Positions 15,468 through 23,300 of a stretch of 64,000 nucleotides of DNA are shown in pieces. The notes under the pieces were generated by a model. The model did no database searches and was not told the origin of the DNA. It saw only the letters and a program-made list of their open reading frames with translations. Position 1 is the stretch's first letter; each line of letters opens with the position of its first letter. The position numbers and the translations under genes were made by a program. Source of the stretch: Candidatus Bathyoplasma sp. NZ (GTDB lineage Bacteria; Bacillota_I; Bacilli_A; MAG-NZ); contig JABENI010000015.1 of NCBI GenBank assembly GCA_013332095.1, positions 1 to 64,000 of the forward strand, read 5' to 3'.

Positions 15468-17273
15468 GTGATAACTAAAACTAAATTTAAAAACTATGCG
15501 AGGTGCTCTAAATTTTTTAATTTAGAAAAATTAAAAACAGAAAAGGAAAATACTTTTTTAAATATTGATAAAGAAGAAATTATCGAATTTTTAAAAGACA
15601 TGTTTGGGGAAAATGATGAAGATTTAATAGATGTTTCAGATGAATATTTAAAAAACATGTTACCTTATTTTACAAAAGTTGAAACGACTGCCAAAGATAT
15701 CGTCGCAAAGTACTTTCAAGGAAAAATAACTTATTCAGTTGATACTTTAAAACAAAAATCTTTTAGTTGTTTTGGGGAAAATCATAAGTATATTTGTTAC
15801 ACCGATATTTATTTAGAAAGAGATCATGAAACTATAATTTTTGAGGTTAAAGCTACCACTACTAATAAATTTGATGCTTTATCGTATACTTCAGAAAAAG
15901 AAAAAAATAAAATTTTTCAAAAAATAGACAACACCTATCGTTTAAAAGATGAGTTAGATAGTTCTTTTTTAACTGTTGAAAAATATCTAACAGTTCGTAG
16001 TAAACTATTTGATAAATATCATACTGTTGGCAAATATGTCTACGATTTAGCTATTCAAAGATGGATAGTTGAAAATTACTATCAAGAAAATGGCTTAGAT
16101 GATAAAATTAAAAATACAAAATATTACTTAGTTGCCTTAAACCACGAATATATTTTTGATGGATTATACTTAAATGGTGAACCGGTCTACCGAGAAATTA
16201 ACGGTCAAGAAATAATTTCATTTATCGACTTAACTAAAATTACGGAAGAATATCAAACTATTATCGGTGAAGAAGTTTTAAAAGTTGAAAAGTATTTATC
16301 TCTATATCAAATCCCCAATATTTCTGTAAATAAATATTGTGAAAGAAACAAAACGACTCAGTGCAAATACTTTAATATTTGTTGGAATATCCTTCCTAAA
16401 AAAAATTCTATCTTGACTTATATGTACAACCATAAAGGTTTTGGCAGTGATGATGGCGATGATGCGGTCGACATTTTTGACTTGATTAGCGCTGGTGTTG
16501 TTCATGCTCTGGACATTCCTCGCCATAACTTATCTAGAAAAATAAATCTAATCCAAAGAGATTGTATCGAAAGTGATAAAGTTTATTTGAAAAAAAATAA
16601 AATTAATTTAGGATTACGAGCCTTAACATTTCCGATATATCACTTAGATTTTGAATCTTTTCCTTGTCCTTTACCGAGATTTAAAGGAGAAAAAGCATAT
16701 TCTCAAAGTGTCTTTCAGTATTCATTGCACGTTCAAAAAAATTATTTTACTTGTGATAAAAATTCAGACCATTTAGAATTTTTATCTACTTCTTCTAAAG
16801 ACTTGCGAAAAGAGTTAGTTGAAAAACTAATTAGCGAGTTAGGTACCACTGGTTCAATTGTCGTTTGGAATAAGTCATTTGAAGAAACTCGAATGAAAGA
16901 ATTTCAACTATTTTACCCCGAATATGCTAAAAAAATTGACAATATCATCGATAGAATTTTTGATTTGATGCATATTTTAAAAGGAAATACTAAACTTTAT
17001 CAAAGTTTAGGTTTAGAAAAAGATGAAGCGAAAGGAATTAATTATTATCACGTTGATTTACAAGGATCATATTCAATCAAAAAAGTTTTACCGATTTTTT
17101 CAACTTTAACTTACAATGAGCTGGAAGTGAGCAGTGGCTTAGAAGCAGTTTCCTCATATATTACGTTAATGAATTCGCCTTCAAAAACTTTAGAAAAATC
17201 TTTAATTGAGTACTGCAAACAAGACAGTTGGGCAATGGTGGAAATATTAGATAATATTAAAAAGATTGCCTAG
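15468..17273 (+). CDS. DUF2779 protein: Fe-S RecB-like nuclease fused to DEDD exonuclease-like domain
   Basis: A 601-residue protein, GTG start with GAGGTG upstream. The N-terminal part looks like a PD-(D/E)xK nuclease: D113 (YTDIYLE), E126 and K128 (FEVKA), and a YDLAIQRW helix near 192-199. Four Cys, C13 (ARCSKF) and C291/C299/C305 (CERNKTTQCKYFNIC), mimic the split 4Fe-4S site of Cas4/AddB nucleases. The C-terminal DUF2779 region has LDFES (D394, E396), WNKSFEE (467-473) and EYCKQDSWAM (D586), the Exo I/II/III pattern of DEDD exonucleases. Such proteins are common in Tenericutes and relatives, role unknown. The Fe-S site is inferred. Confidence 0.75.
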   Translation: MITKTKFKNYARCSKFFNLEKLKTEKENTFLNIDKEEIIEFLKDMFGENDEDLIDVSDEYLKNMLPYFTKVETTAKDIVAKYFQGKITYSVDTLKQKSFSCFGENHKYICYTDIYLERDHETIIFEVKATTTNKFDALSYTSEKEKNKIFQKIDNTYRLKDELDSSFLTVEKYLTVRSKLFDKYHTVGKYVYDLAIQRWIVENYYQENGLDDKIKNTKYYLVALNHEYIFDGLYLNGEPVYREINGQEIISFIDLTKITEEYQTIIGEEVLKVEKYLSLYQIPNISVNKYCERNKTTQCKYFNICWNILPKKNSILTYMYNHKGFGSDDGDDAVDIFDLISAGVVHALDIPRHNLSRKINLIQRDCIESDKVYLKKNKINLGLRALTFPIYHLDFESFPCPLPRFKGEKAYSQSVFQYSLHVQKNYFTCDKNSDHLEFLSTSSKDLRKELVEKLISELGTTGSIVVWNKSFEETRMKEFQLFYPEYAKKIDNIIDRIFDLMHILKGNTKLYQSLGLEKDEAKGINYYHVDLQGSYSIKKVLPIFSTLTYNELEVSSGLEAVSSYITLMNSPSKTLEKSLIEYCKQDSWAMVEILDNIKKIA

Positions 17274-17294
17274 ATAAAAATAATTTAGTATAAT
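17266..17294 (+). promoter_or_regulatory. Promoter of the cupin/DUF1294 operon
   Basis: TTGCCT (17266-17271), 17 bp spacer, TATAAT (17289-17294). The -35 overlaps the end of the preceding gene; GGAGG follows and the cupin ATG is at 17315. Confidence 0.7.
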
Positions 17295-17314
17295 CAATAG
17301 TTGTGGAGGATAAT

Positions 17315-17659
17315 ATGATAATTAAAAAAAATGAAAGAACAGTTACCGAAATAAAAAATTTAATGGCTGGTATTGGGACTATTAAAAAACACGAGATTTT
17401 AGCAAAAGAAGATTTGCAATCTGGAAGATTATATGCAAAAATGACAATTAAGGTTGGTGATTCTATCGGCAAACATACTCATAATGGGGAATCTGAAACT
17501 TATTTTATTTTAAAAGGCACAGCTATGGTTAATGACAACGGTACTAAAAAAAATATTACAGAAGGAGATATTAGTGTGACTAAATCTGGTGAATTTCATT
17601 CTATTGAAAATATAGGTGCTGATGATCTAGAGTTTATTGCCCTAATTATAAATGATTAA
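17315..17659 (+). CDS. Small cupin-domain protein
   Basis: A single-domain cupin of 114 residues. Cupin motif 1 reads GDSIGKHTHNGESETYFILKG (two His and a Glu as metal ligands) and motif 2 reads GDISVTKSGEFHSIENIG (third His). These residues fit a metal-binding beta-barrel; the substrate cannot be inferred. The ATG at 17315 is used because GGAGG lies six bases upstream; a GTG further upstream overlaps that site. It is two bases from the DUF1294 gene and co-transcribed with it. Confidence 0.85.
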   Translation: MIIKKNERTVTEIKNLMAGIGTIKKHEILAKEDLQSGRLYAKMTIKVGDSIGKHTHNGESETYFILKGTAMVNDNGTKKNITEGDISVTKSGEFHSIENIGADDLEFIALIIND

Positions 17660-17661
17660 TT

Positions 17662-17928
17662 ATGAATACTTATTTACAATTTTATTTAATTTTTATCAAT
17701 GTTTTAGCAGTTATAATCTACTATGTTGATAAGAAAAAAGCAATCGCCAAAAAATGGCGTATTAAAGAATCTGTTTTAATTTCATTATCTTTTCTCGGCG
17801 GTGGAATAGGATCGTTAATCGCCATGAACGTTTTTCATCATAAAACACAAAAATTTAAATTTAAAGTTTTAGTTCCCTTAGGTCTAATTCTTTCGATTAT
17901 AATTCTGTATTTTATTTTAAAAACATAA
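17662..17928 (+). CDS. DUF1294-family small membrane protein
   Basis: An 88-residue protein with an N-terminal TM segment, the motif YYVDKKKAIAKKWRIKES followed by LSFLGGGIGSLIAMNVFHHKTQKFKF, and a C-terminal TM segment. This DK-K-A...R-I-x-E-x-x-L...GG-x-G-S/A pattern with an H-KT-K-F tail is diagnostic of DUF1294. The function is unknown. It overlaps functionally with the cupin gene only by position (two-base gap). Confidence 0.9.
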   Translation: MNTYLQFYLIFINVLAVIIYYVDKKKAIAKKWRIKESVLISLSFLGGGIGSLIAMNVFHHKTQKFKFKVLVPLGLILSIIILYFILKT

Positions 17929-17935
17929 TCTATAT

Positions 17936-17967
17936 AAAAAAATACTAAATTAATTAGTATTTTTTTT
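17936..17967. terminator. Bidirectional terminator
   Basis: AAAAATACTAA-ATTAA-TTAGTATTTTTTTTT stem-loop between the converging DUF1294 and CPBP protease genes. Confidence 0.85.
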
Positions 17968-18014
17968 TATCTTTTTGCTCTTACCGTTATTACAAACAGT
18001 TATTTTTTATATTA

Positions 18015-18719
18015 TTAGTACAGTATTGTTGGTAAAAACATCATCGCATTATTAAGCATGTGCATCATTACTACCACCCAAATGTTTTTACCACTTAAAA
18101 TGTAAGCTCCTCCTAACGGTAGGGCCATCGCGAAATATAAAAAGAAATATTTGAAAGATTCAATATCTGTTACGTGAACAAAAGCAAACAAGATCGACGA
18201 TAAAACAATCAGCAAAAATTTATTGGAAATTTTACATTTTTCCAGTATTTCTACTATCACTCCTCTAAAGAAAATTTCTTCGATAAAAGGAATTAAAATA
18301 ACGATTGAAACAAACATCATCAACGGTGCAATAGCAACTAGTTTTTCAATAAATTCTTGATTCGCTGAATTTCCTCCGATATCTAAATATTTATAAATTA
18401 AGGTAATGGCTATACTAAATAAAAACAGGACAACATAACCAACTAATCCATATAAAAATTTTTTATCTTTGATAAAACTTTTTGCATCATTGATCAGCGT
18501 TTCTTTATTAACAAATAAATATAAAGTTGCACAAATGAGTGAAGCAATTAACATACTAACAGAACTAATTACGACAAATTCTTCTGACTGAGAAACTGTT
18601 ATAATGTCAAGATTTAAAGCAACAATTAAAACAGTGCTCAATAAAATTTGTAAAACCAAATAAACGAATATGTAGATCAAAACGTTGTAAATTATTTTTT
18701 GGGAACTGTACTTTACCAT
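18015..18719 (-). CDS. CPBP-family intramembrane metalloprotease
   Basis: A 234-residue polytopic membrane protein with about seven hydrophobic segments. The family motifs are visible: EEIFFRGVI (EExxxR), a FAFVHV segment and HMLNNAMMF near the C-terminus, forming the predicted intramembrane metal site. Family members include the CAAX prenyl protease-like Abi proteins, some of which act in bacteriocin self-immunity; the substrate here is unknown. It overlaps the end of ffh by 7 bases and so is transcribed after the SRP genes. Confidence 0.85.
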   Translation of the reverse strand: MVKYSSQKIIYNVLIYIFVYLVLQILLSTVLIVALNLDIITVSQSEEFVVISSVSMLIASLICATLYLFVNKETLINDAKSFIKDKKFLYGLVGYVVLFLFSIAITLIYKYLDIGGNSANQEFIEKLVAIAPLMMFVSIVILIPFIEEIFFRGVIVEILEKCKISNKFLLIVLSSILFAFVHVTDIESFKYFFLYFAMALPLGGAYILSGKNIWVVVMMHMLNNAMMFLPTILY

Positions 18720-20101
18720 CTTCTTTTATTCCTTCCTTTTCCCCTATTTTTAGTTTTTTGATTATTCATCATTCCACTGAGGTTATTCATATTCATTTTC
18801 GCAGGATCCATTCCACTCATTGATTTAAACATCTTACTTTGTGTTTGTAAAGATTCAATCAGTTTATTGACCTCTGACATTTTTCTCCCTGATCCTCTCG
18901 CTATCCGCTTTCTTCTTTTACTCGAACCATTGATTAGTTTAGGTGTTTTTCTCTCTTCTTTGGTCATTGAGCCGATAATTACTTCCACCAACTTAAATTG
19001 ACTATCATCAACTTGTCCTAAAGCTTTTTTGATGTTTCCCATCCCTGGTAGCATTCCTAATATACTTGAAAATGAACCCATTTTTTTCATCATTTTAAAT
19101 TGTTTTAACATATCGTTGTAGTTGTAACTACCAGACATCATTTTCTCCATTATGTTACTAGCTTCATCTTCATCTATGTGTTCCGTTACTTTTTCTACTA
19201 AACTTACAACATCACCCATTCCTAAAATTCTTGAAGCTAAACGGTCGCCATGAAAAATTTCTATTTCATCCAATTTTTCCCCGACCCCTGAAAACTTAAT
19301 CGGTACACCGGTTACTTTTCTAATTGATAAAGCCGCACCACCACGTGTGTCTCCATCGAGTTTTGTCAGTATACACCCTGTAATATTCAATTTATTATTA
19401 AACGCTTCTGCTACATTGACTGCATCTTGTCCAGTCATTGCATCTACCGTTAATAATATTTCGTTGGGATTGGCCACTTTTTTAATTTCAACTAATTCAT
19501 CCATCAACAGTTCATCGATATGCAAACGTCCAGCAGTATCGATCATCACTAAATCATAACCGTTAACTCTGGCGTATTCCATCGCTTTTTTTACCGTATC
19601 ACTAGGCTTGTTTGTTCCTCTTTCAAAAACTTCAATATCTAGTTTTTTTCCAATTGTTTTTAACTGTTCAATCGCTGCCGGTCGGTAGATATCACAAGCT
19701 ACTAAAAGCGGCTTTTTATTTTCTTTTTTTCTTAAATAATTTGCTAATTTACCAATATTGGTTGTTTTCCCTGCACCTTGTAATCCGACGAGCATTATCG
19801 AAGTTAAATCATTGCTGAAGACTAACGGTTCTGCTTCTCCCATCAACTCTTTTAATTGCTCGTGAACAATTTTAATTACTTGTTGTCCAGGGTTTAATCC
19901 TTTTAAAATTTTTTCATCTAGAGATTTTTCTTTCAATTCTTTTGTGAAAGATTTAACTACTTTAAAATTAACATCTGCTTCTAAAAGTGATAGTCTTACT
20001 TCTCGCATCATCTTTTCGATATCTTCTTCTGTTAATCGTCCTTTTCCCGTAATTCTACGCATACTCATTTTTAATCTATCGCTTAAATTTTCAAATGGCA
20101 T
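18713..20101 (-). CDS. ffh: Signal recognition particle protein Ffh
   Basis: SRP54 homologue that binds 4.5S/6S SRP RNA and signal peptides and delivers ribosomes to FtsY. The N domain leads to the G domain with P-loop GLQGAGKTTNIGK, DTAGRL and TKLDGDTRGGA. The C-terminal Met-rich M domain includes GSSKRRKRIARGSGR (RNA binding) and a Met/Asn-rich tail. At 462 residues it is slightly longer than usual because of that tail. Operon order ftsY-ylxM-ffh. Confidence 0.98.
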   Translation of the reverse strand: MPFENLSDRLKMSMRRITGKGRLTEEDIEKMMREVRLSLLEADVNFKVVKSFTKELKEKSLDEKILKGLNPGQQVIKIVHEQLKELMGEAEPLVFSNDLTSIMLVGLQGAGKTTNIGKLANYLRKKENKKPLLVACDIYRPAAIEQLKTIGKKLDIEVFERGTNKPSDTVKKAMEYARVNGYDLVMIDTAGRLHIDELLMDELVEIKKVANPNEILLTVDAMTGQDAVNVAEAFNNKLNITGCILTKLDGDTRGGAALSIRKVTGVPIKFSGVGEKLDEIEIFHGDRLASRILGMGDVVSLVEKVTEHIDEDEASNIMEKMMSGSYNYNDMLKQFKMMKKMGSFSSILGMLPGMGNIKKALGQVDDSQFKLVEVIIGSMTKEERKTPKLINGSSKRRKRIARGSGRKMSEVNKLIESLQTQSKMFKSMSGMDPAKMNMNNLSGMMNNQKTKNRGKGRNKRRW

Positions 20102-20112
20102 TTACTTCACCC

Positions 20113-20424
20113 CTATATTTTTTCTAATTTGTCGATTAAGATTGTTAAATCACCGTTACTTTTTTCTTTTATCTCATCGATTATTTTTTTTCTTTTTAAG
20201 TATTTTTGATAAAGTTTCAGTTGATGTTCGTATTCTAATAAACTGTTCTCAACTCTTTTTAAATTATCGTAAATAGCATTTCTAGAAACTTTGAAATTAT
20301 TTGCAATTTCCATTAAACTTAAATCTTTTTCATAATAATAAGTAAAATACTCAATTTGTTTTTCTGTTAATAATTCACTGTAAAAATCAAACAAAGAAAT
20401 CATCTTTAAAGTTTTTTCAATCAT
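20113..20424 (-). CDS. ylxM: YlxM/p13-like helix-turn-helix protein
   Basis: A 103-residue protein, with LTEKQIEYFTYYYEKDLSL and IANNFKVSRNAIYDNLKR forming a sigma-region-4-like helix-turn-helix, followed by a coiled-coil-prone Lys/Glu tail. YlxM is a small modulator or accessory protein encoded between ftsY and ffh in Firmicutes; in streptococci it affects SRP GTPase activity. It overlaps ftsY by four bases (ATGA-type coupling). Confidence 0.93.
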   Translation of the reverse strand: MIEKTLKMISLFDFYSELLTEKQIEYFTYYYEKDLSLMEIANNFKVSRNAIYDNLKRVENSLLEYEHQLKLYQKYLKRKKIIDEIKEKSNGDLTILIDKLEKI

Positions 20425-21377
20425 ATTAAATCACTGAATAATCCATAGATATATTGCTCAATATCAAAGTGTTCTAAATCATCAATTTTTTCACCTAAAC
20501 CAACAAATTTAATCGGTATTCCTAGTTTATTCCTAATTGCTAAAACTATTCCACCTTTTGCAGTGCCGTCTAATTTTGTTAAAACAACACCACTTACCTC
20601 GGTACTTTCCATAAAAACTTTTGCTTGACTTAAGCCGTTTTGACCGGTTGTTGCATCGATTACTAACAAGGTGTCATGAGGAGCATTTTCCACCTCTTTA
20701 CCAATAATTTTTTTTATTTTTTCTAATTCTTTCATCAAATTGACTTTATTTTGTAACCTGCCTGCGGTATCACAAAGCAGATAATCATAATTTTCTTCTT
20801 TTGCTTTTTTTAACGCTTCAAAAACAACGCTCGATGGATCACTACCTTCTTCTTTTGCTACAACCTCACAGCCGATTCTATCAGCCCATACTTTTAATTG
20901 CTCAACTGCTCCCGCTCTAAAAGTATCGGCAGCTGCTAGTAGTACTTTTTTATTTTGATCAATTAATTTTTTAGCTACTTTGGCAATCGTAGTAGTTTTT
21001 CCTACTCCGTTTACACCGACAAATAAATAAACGCTTAGACCATCTTTATTTTTTATTAAATTAGAATTTACAATTTCACCCTTCAAATAAAGTTCAAACA
21101 TTTTATCGACTATTATTGGATTTAATTCTTCAGCAGTTGCTAGACATTGAACCCGTTTGTCATTTCTAAGTTCTTCTACAAATTCTACTACCGTATCTAC
21201 GCCGATGTCACTGATGATAAATAACTCTTCAATTTCATCAAATAGTTCATCGTTGATCCGATTGTGCTTTGATAATAAATTTTTTAAATTATTAAAAACT
21301 CCTTCGCGAGTCTTCTTCATTCCTACTTCATATTTCTTATTAATCTTTTTATTTTTTAAAAAATCGAACAATCCCAT
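20421..21377 (-). CDS. ftsY: SRP receptor FtsY
   Basis: Membrane-associated GTPase that docks the signal recognition particle. The 318 residues contain a short N domain without the long acidic A domain of E. coli, then the NG GTPase: GVNGVGKTTTIAK, DTFRAGAVEQL, DTAGRLQNK, TKLDGTAKGG and the closing GLGEKIDDLEHF. GGTGATAAG precedes the ATG. First gene of the ftsY-ylxM-ffh-CPBP operon. Confidence 0.98.
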   Translation of the reverse strand: MGLFDFLKNKKINKKYEVGMKKTREGVFNNLKNLLSKHNRINDELFDEIEELFIISDIGVDTVVEFVEELRNDKRVQCLATAEELNPIIVDKMFELYLKGEIVNSNLIKNKDGLSVYLFVGVNGVGKTTTIAKVAKKLIDQNKKVLLAAADTFRAGAVEQLKVWADRIGCEVVAKEEGSDPSSVVFEALKKAKEENYDYLLCDTAGRLQNKVNLMKELEKIKKIIGKEVENAPHDTLLVIDATTGQNGLSQAKVFMESTEVSGVVLTKLDGTAKGGIVLAIRNKLGIPIKFVGLGEKIDDLEHFDIEQYIYGLFSDLI

Positions 21378-21470
21378 CTTATCACCCTATCAAAATATAT
21401 TATTATTTTATCATAATAAAACAACTAATTAAATATATTAGTATATAATTATTAAAAAGGAGTGAATAAA

Positions 21471-22103
21471 ATGTATGAATTAGTACCTTTGAAATTTAGT
21501 TCTAATGCTCTAGAACCATCTCTATCTGAAACTAATATCGATGAGCATTATTATACTTTGTACAAAAATTATAAAAATAAACTAAATAGTTTAATGATTG
21601 CTAACGATTTAAAGTTCATTGAGATTGAGTATTTGCTTTATAATTTAGAGAATTTTGACCCAAAAATAGCAAAACAATTATCTAGGTATGGTGGTGGATA
21701 TGCAAATCACACGTTGTTTTTCGAAAGTTTAATCCCTACGAATTACTTTCAAACAGCAGATTATACAGTGTTAGATAGTGAAATCGACAAACAATTCGGT
21801 AGTAAAAATGATTTAAAATTGCTTTTAGAAAAAAATTTATTATCTATTTTTAGTAACGGTTGGACTTTTTTAGTTGCTGATAATTTAGGAAATTTAAAAA
21901 TTATTAATACTAAAGACCAACTGAGTCCTCTAACTCTTGGCTATTACCCGCTAATTGCTTTGGATATGTGGGAACATTCTTACTATTTTGATTATTTATC
22001 CGATAAATTTAGTTATGCAAGTAATTTAATTGAATTAATTGATTTTAAAAGCGCCAACATTAAATATCTAAAAAGTATTACCTTTTTTAAAAACAATCAA
22101 TAA
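21471..22103 (+). CDS. Divergent Fe/Mn superoxide dismutase-like protein
   Basis: The 210-residue sequence aligns along its length with Fe/Mn superoxide dismutases. Metal ligands are kept: H26 (ALEP...DEH), H80 (GGYANHTLFF), D165 and H169 (LDMWEHSYY). Second-shell Y34 and a Gln in place of the conserved active-site Gln (about 150) are present. However the usual HHxKHH segment is HYYTLY, so His30 (substrate gate) is Leu and His31 is Tyr, and FGSGW is FSNGW. It probably detoxifies superoxide, or is a family member with altered activity. I use the ATG at 21471 with AGGAG eight bases upstream. TATAAT sits at 21444. Confidence 0.85.
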   Translation: MYELVPLKFSSNALEPSLSETNIDEHYYTLYKNYKNKLNSLMIANDLKFIEIEYLLYNLENFDPKIAKQLSRYGGGYANHTLFFESLIPTNYFQTADYTVLDSEIDKQFGSKNDLKLLLEKNLLSIFSNGWTFLVADNLGNLKIINTKDQLSPLTLGYYPLIALDMWEHSYYFDYLSDKFSYASNLIELIDFKSANIKYLKSITFFKNNQ

Positions 22104-22130
22104 ACAATTAAAAATATAATCGGTTATCCT

Positions 22131-22159
22131 TTGACACTTTATTCAATTTTTGTTAAAAT
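22131..22159 (+). promoter_or_regulatory. Strong sigma-A promoter of the NPD-family gene
   Basis: TTGACA (22131-22136), 17 bp spacer, TAAAAT (22154-22159), about 45 bp before the ATG at 22203. Confidence 0.8.
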
Positions 22160-22202
22160 TGTTAGAGTAGCATATTTTGAAATTAAAATTAAGGAGTACT
22201 AT

Positions 22203-23264
22203 ATGAATAATTTAATTATTGATAATATAAAAAGTAAACATCCAATTATTCAAGGTGGTATGGGAATTGGCGTAAGTTTACATAAATTAGCGATAGGAGC
22301 CATCAAAGCAGGAATTGTGGGTACTATCTCCTCTGCTCAAGTTGGTTATTTATCAAAAAATCACAAAACTGAAAACTTAAAAGCCAATTTAGAGGCCTTG
22401 TCAAAAGAAATTGCCCTAGTTAGGAAAGAGTGTCCCGATGGTATTTTAGGCGTAAATGTTATGCATGCCCTAACTTCTTTTGATGAATATATCAAACACC
22501 TTGCCAAAGAGCCAATTAACTTTATCGTAAGTGGAGCAGGTATACCACTAGATTTACCAACTTATTTAGTCGGTTCAAAAGTAAAACCTGCGGTAATTAT
22601 TTCTTCTGCTAGAGCATTCAAATTAATTTGCAAAAAATGGATTATTAAATACGATGTCCTGCCAGATTTTGTTGTAGTTGAAGGTCCGCTTGCAGGTGGA
22701 CATCTAGGATTTAGTAAAAGTGAAATTGAAAGTGGTAATTACAAGAGTTTAGAAGAAATTACTGCAGAAGTAATTGAAATTAACAAAGAAATCGCCGAAA
22801 AATATGGCAGACCACACATTCCTATTATTCCAGCAGGTGGAATCCACACAGCTGAGGATGTCGCTAGAATGATGAGTTTAGGTGCCGATGGTGTTCAAGT
22901 CGCAACTAGATTTATTTGTACTGATGAATGTGATGTTAATGAAAATTACAAACAAAAATTAATTGCGGCAAAAAAGGACGATGTGATTCACGTTTCATCG
23001 CCAGTCGGTCTACCTGGTAGAGCAATTAGAAATGACTTTACTGAATATTTAAAAACGGGTAACCACAAAATTAAATTTTGCGTAAATTGTCTTAGAGTTT
23101 GCGCTAAAAAAGATATTCCCTATTGTATCACTGAAAGATTAGGGGCTGCTGCCAAAGGTGATGTAGAAAATGGTCTAGTATTCTCAGGAGCAAATTCTTA
23201 TAAAATTACTAAGATAGATTCGGTAAAAAATATCGTCGAAGATTTAGTAAGTAAAATTAAATAA
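22203..23264 (+). CDS. Nitronate monooxygenase / 2-nitropropane dioxygenase-family flavoprotein
   Basis: FMN-dependent TIM-barrel enzyme of 353 residues. Visible are the N-terminal PIIQGGMGIGVS, the central EGPLAGGHLGFS (the catalytic His region of the NPD family) and the phosphate-binding IIPAGGIHTAEDVARMMSLGADGVQVATRF. The C-terminal part has a cysteine cluster CVNCLRVCAKKDIPYC, seen in clostridial-type members. The alternative is an enoyl-ACP reductase II (FabK), a close relative; no fab genes are nearby. The ATG at 22203 follows AAGGAG by six bases; further in-frame sequence upstream contains the promoter and is not coding. Confidence 0.85.
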   Translation: MNNLIIDNIKSKHPIIQGGMGIGVSLHKLAIGAIKAGIVGTISSAQVGYLSKNHKTENLKANLEALSKEIALVRKECPDGILGVNVMHALTSFDEYIKHLAKEPINFIVSGAGIPLDLPTYLVGSKVKPAVIISSARAFKLICKKWIIKYDVLPDFVVVEGPLAGGHLGFSKSEIESGNYKSLEEITAEVIEINKEIAEKYGRPHIPIIPAGGIHTAEDVARMMSLGADGVQVATRFICTDECDVNENYKQKLIAAKKDDVIHVSSPVGLPGRAIRNDFTEYLKTGNHKIKFCVNCLRVCAKKDIPYCITERLGAAAKGDVENGLVFSGANSYKITKIDSVKNIVEDLVSKIK

Positions 23265-23270
23265 CAGATA

Positions 23271-23300
23271 AAAAAAGCCTATTTAAACGGCTTTTTTTTT
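23271..23300. terminator. Bidirectional terminator
   Basis: AAAAAAGCC-TATTTAAAC-GGCTTTTTTTTT hairpin between the convergent NPD gene and leuS. Confidence 0.85.
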
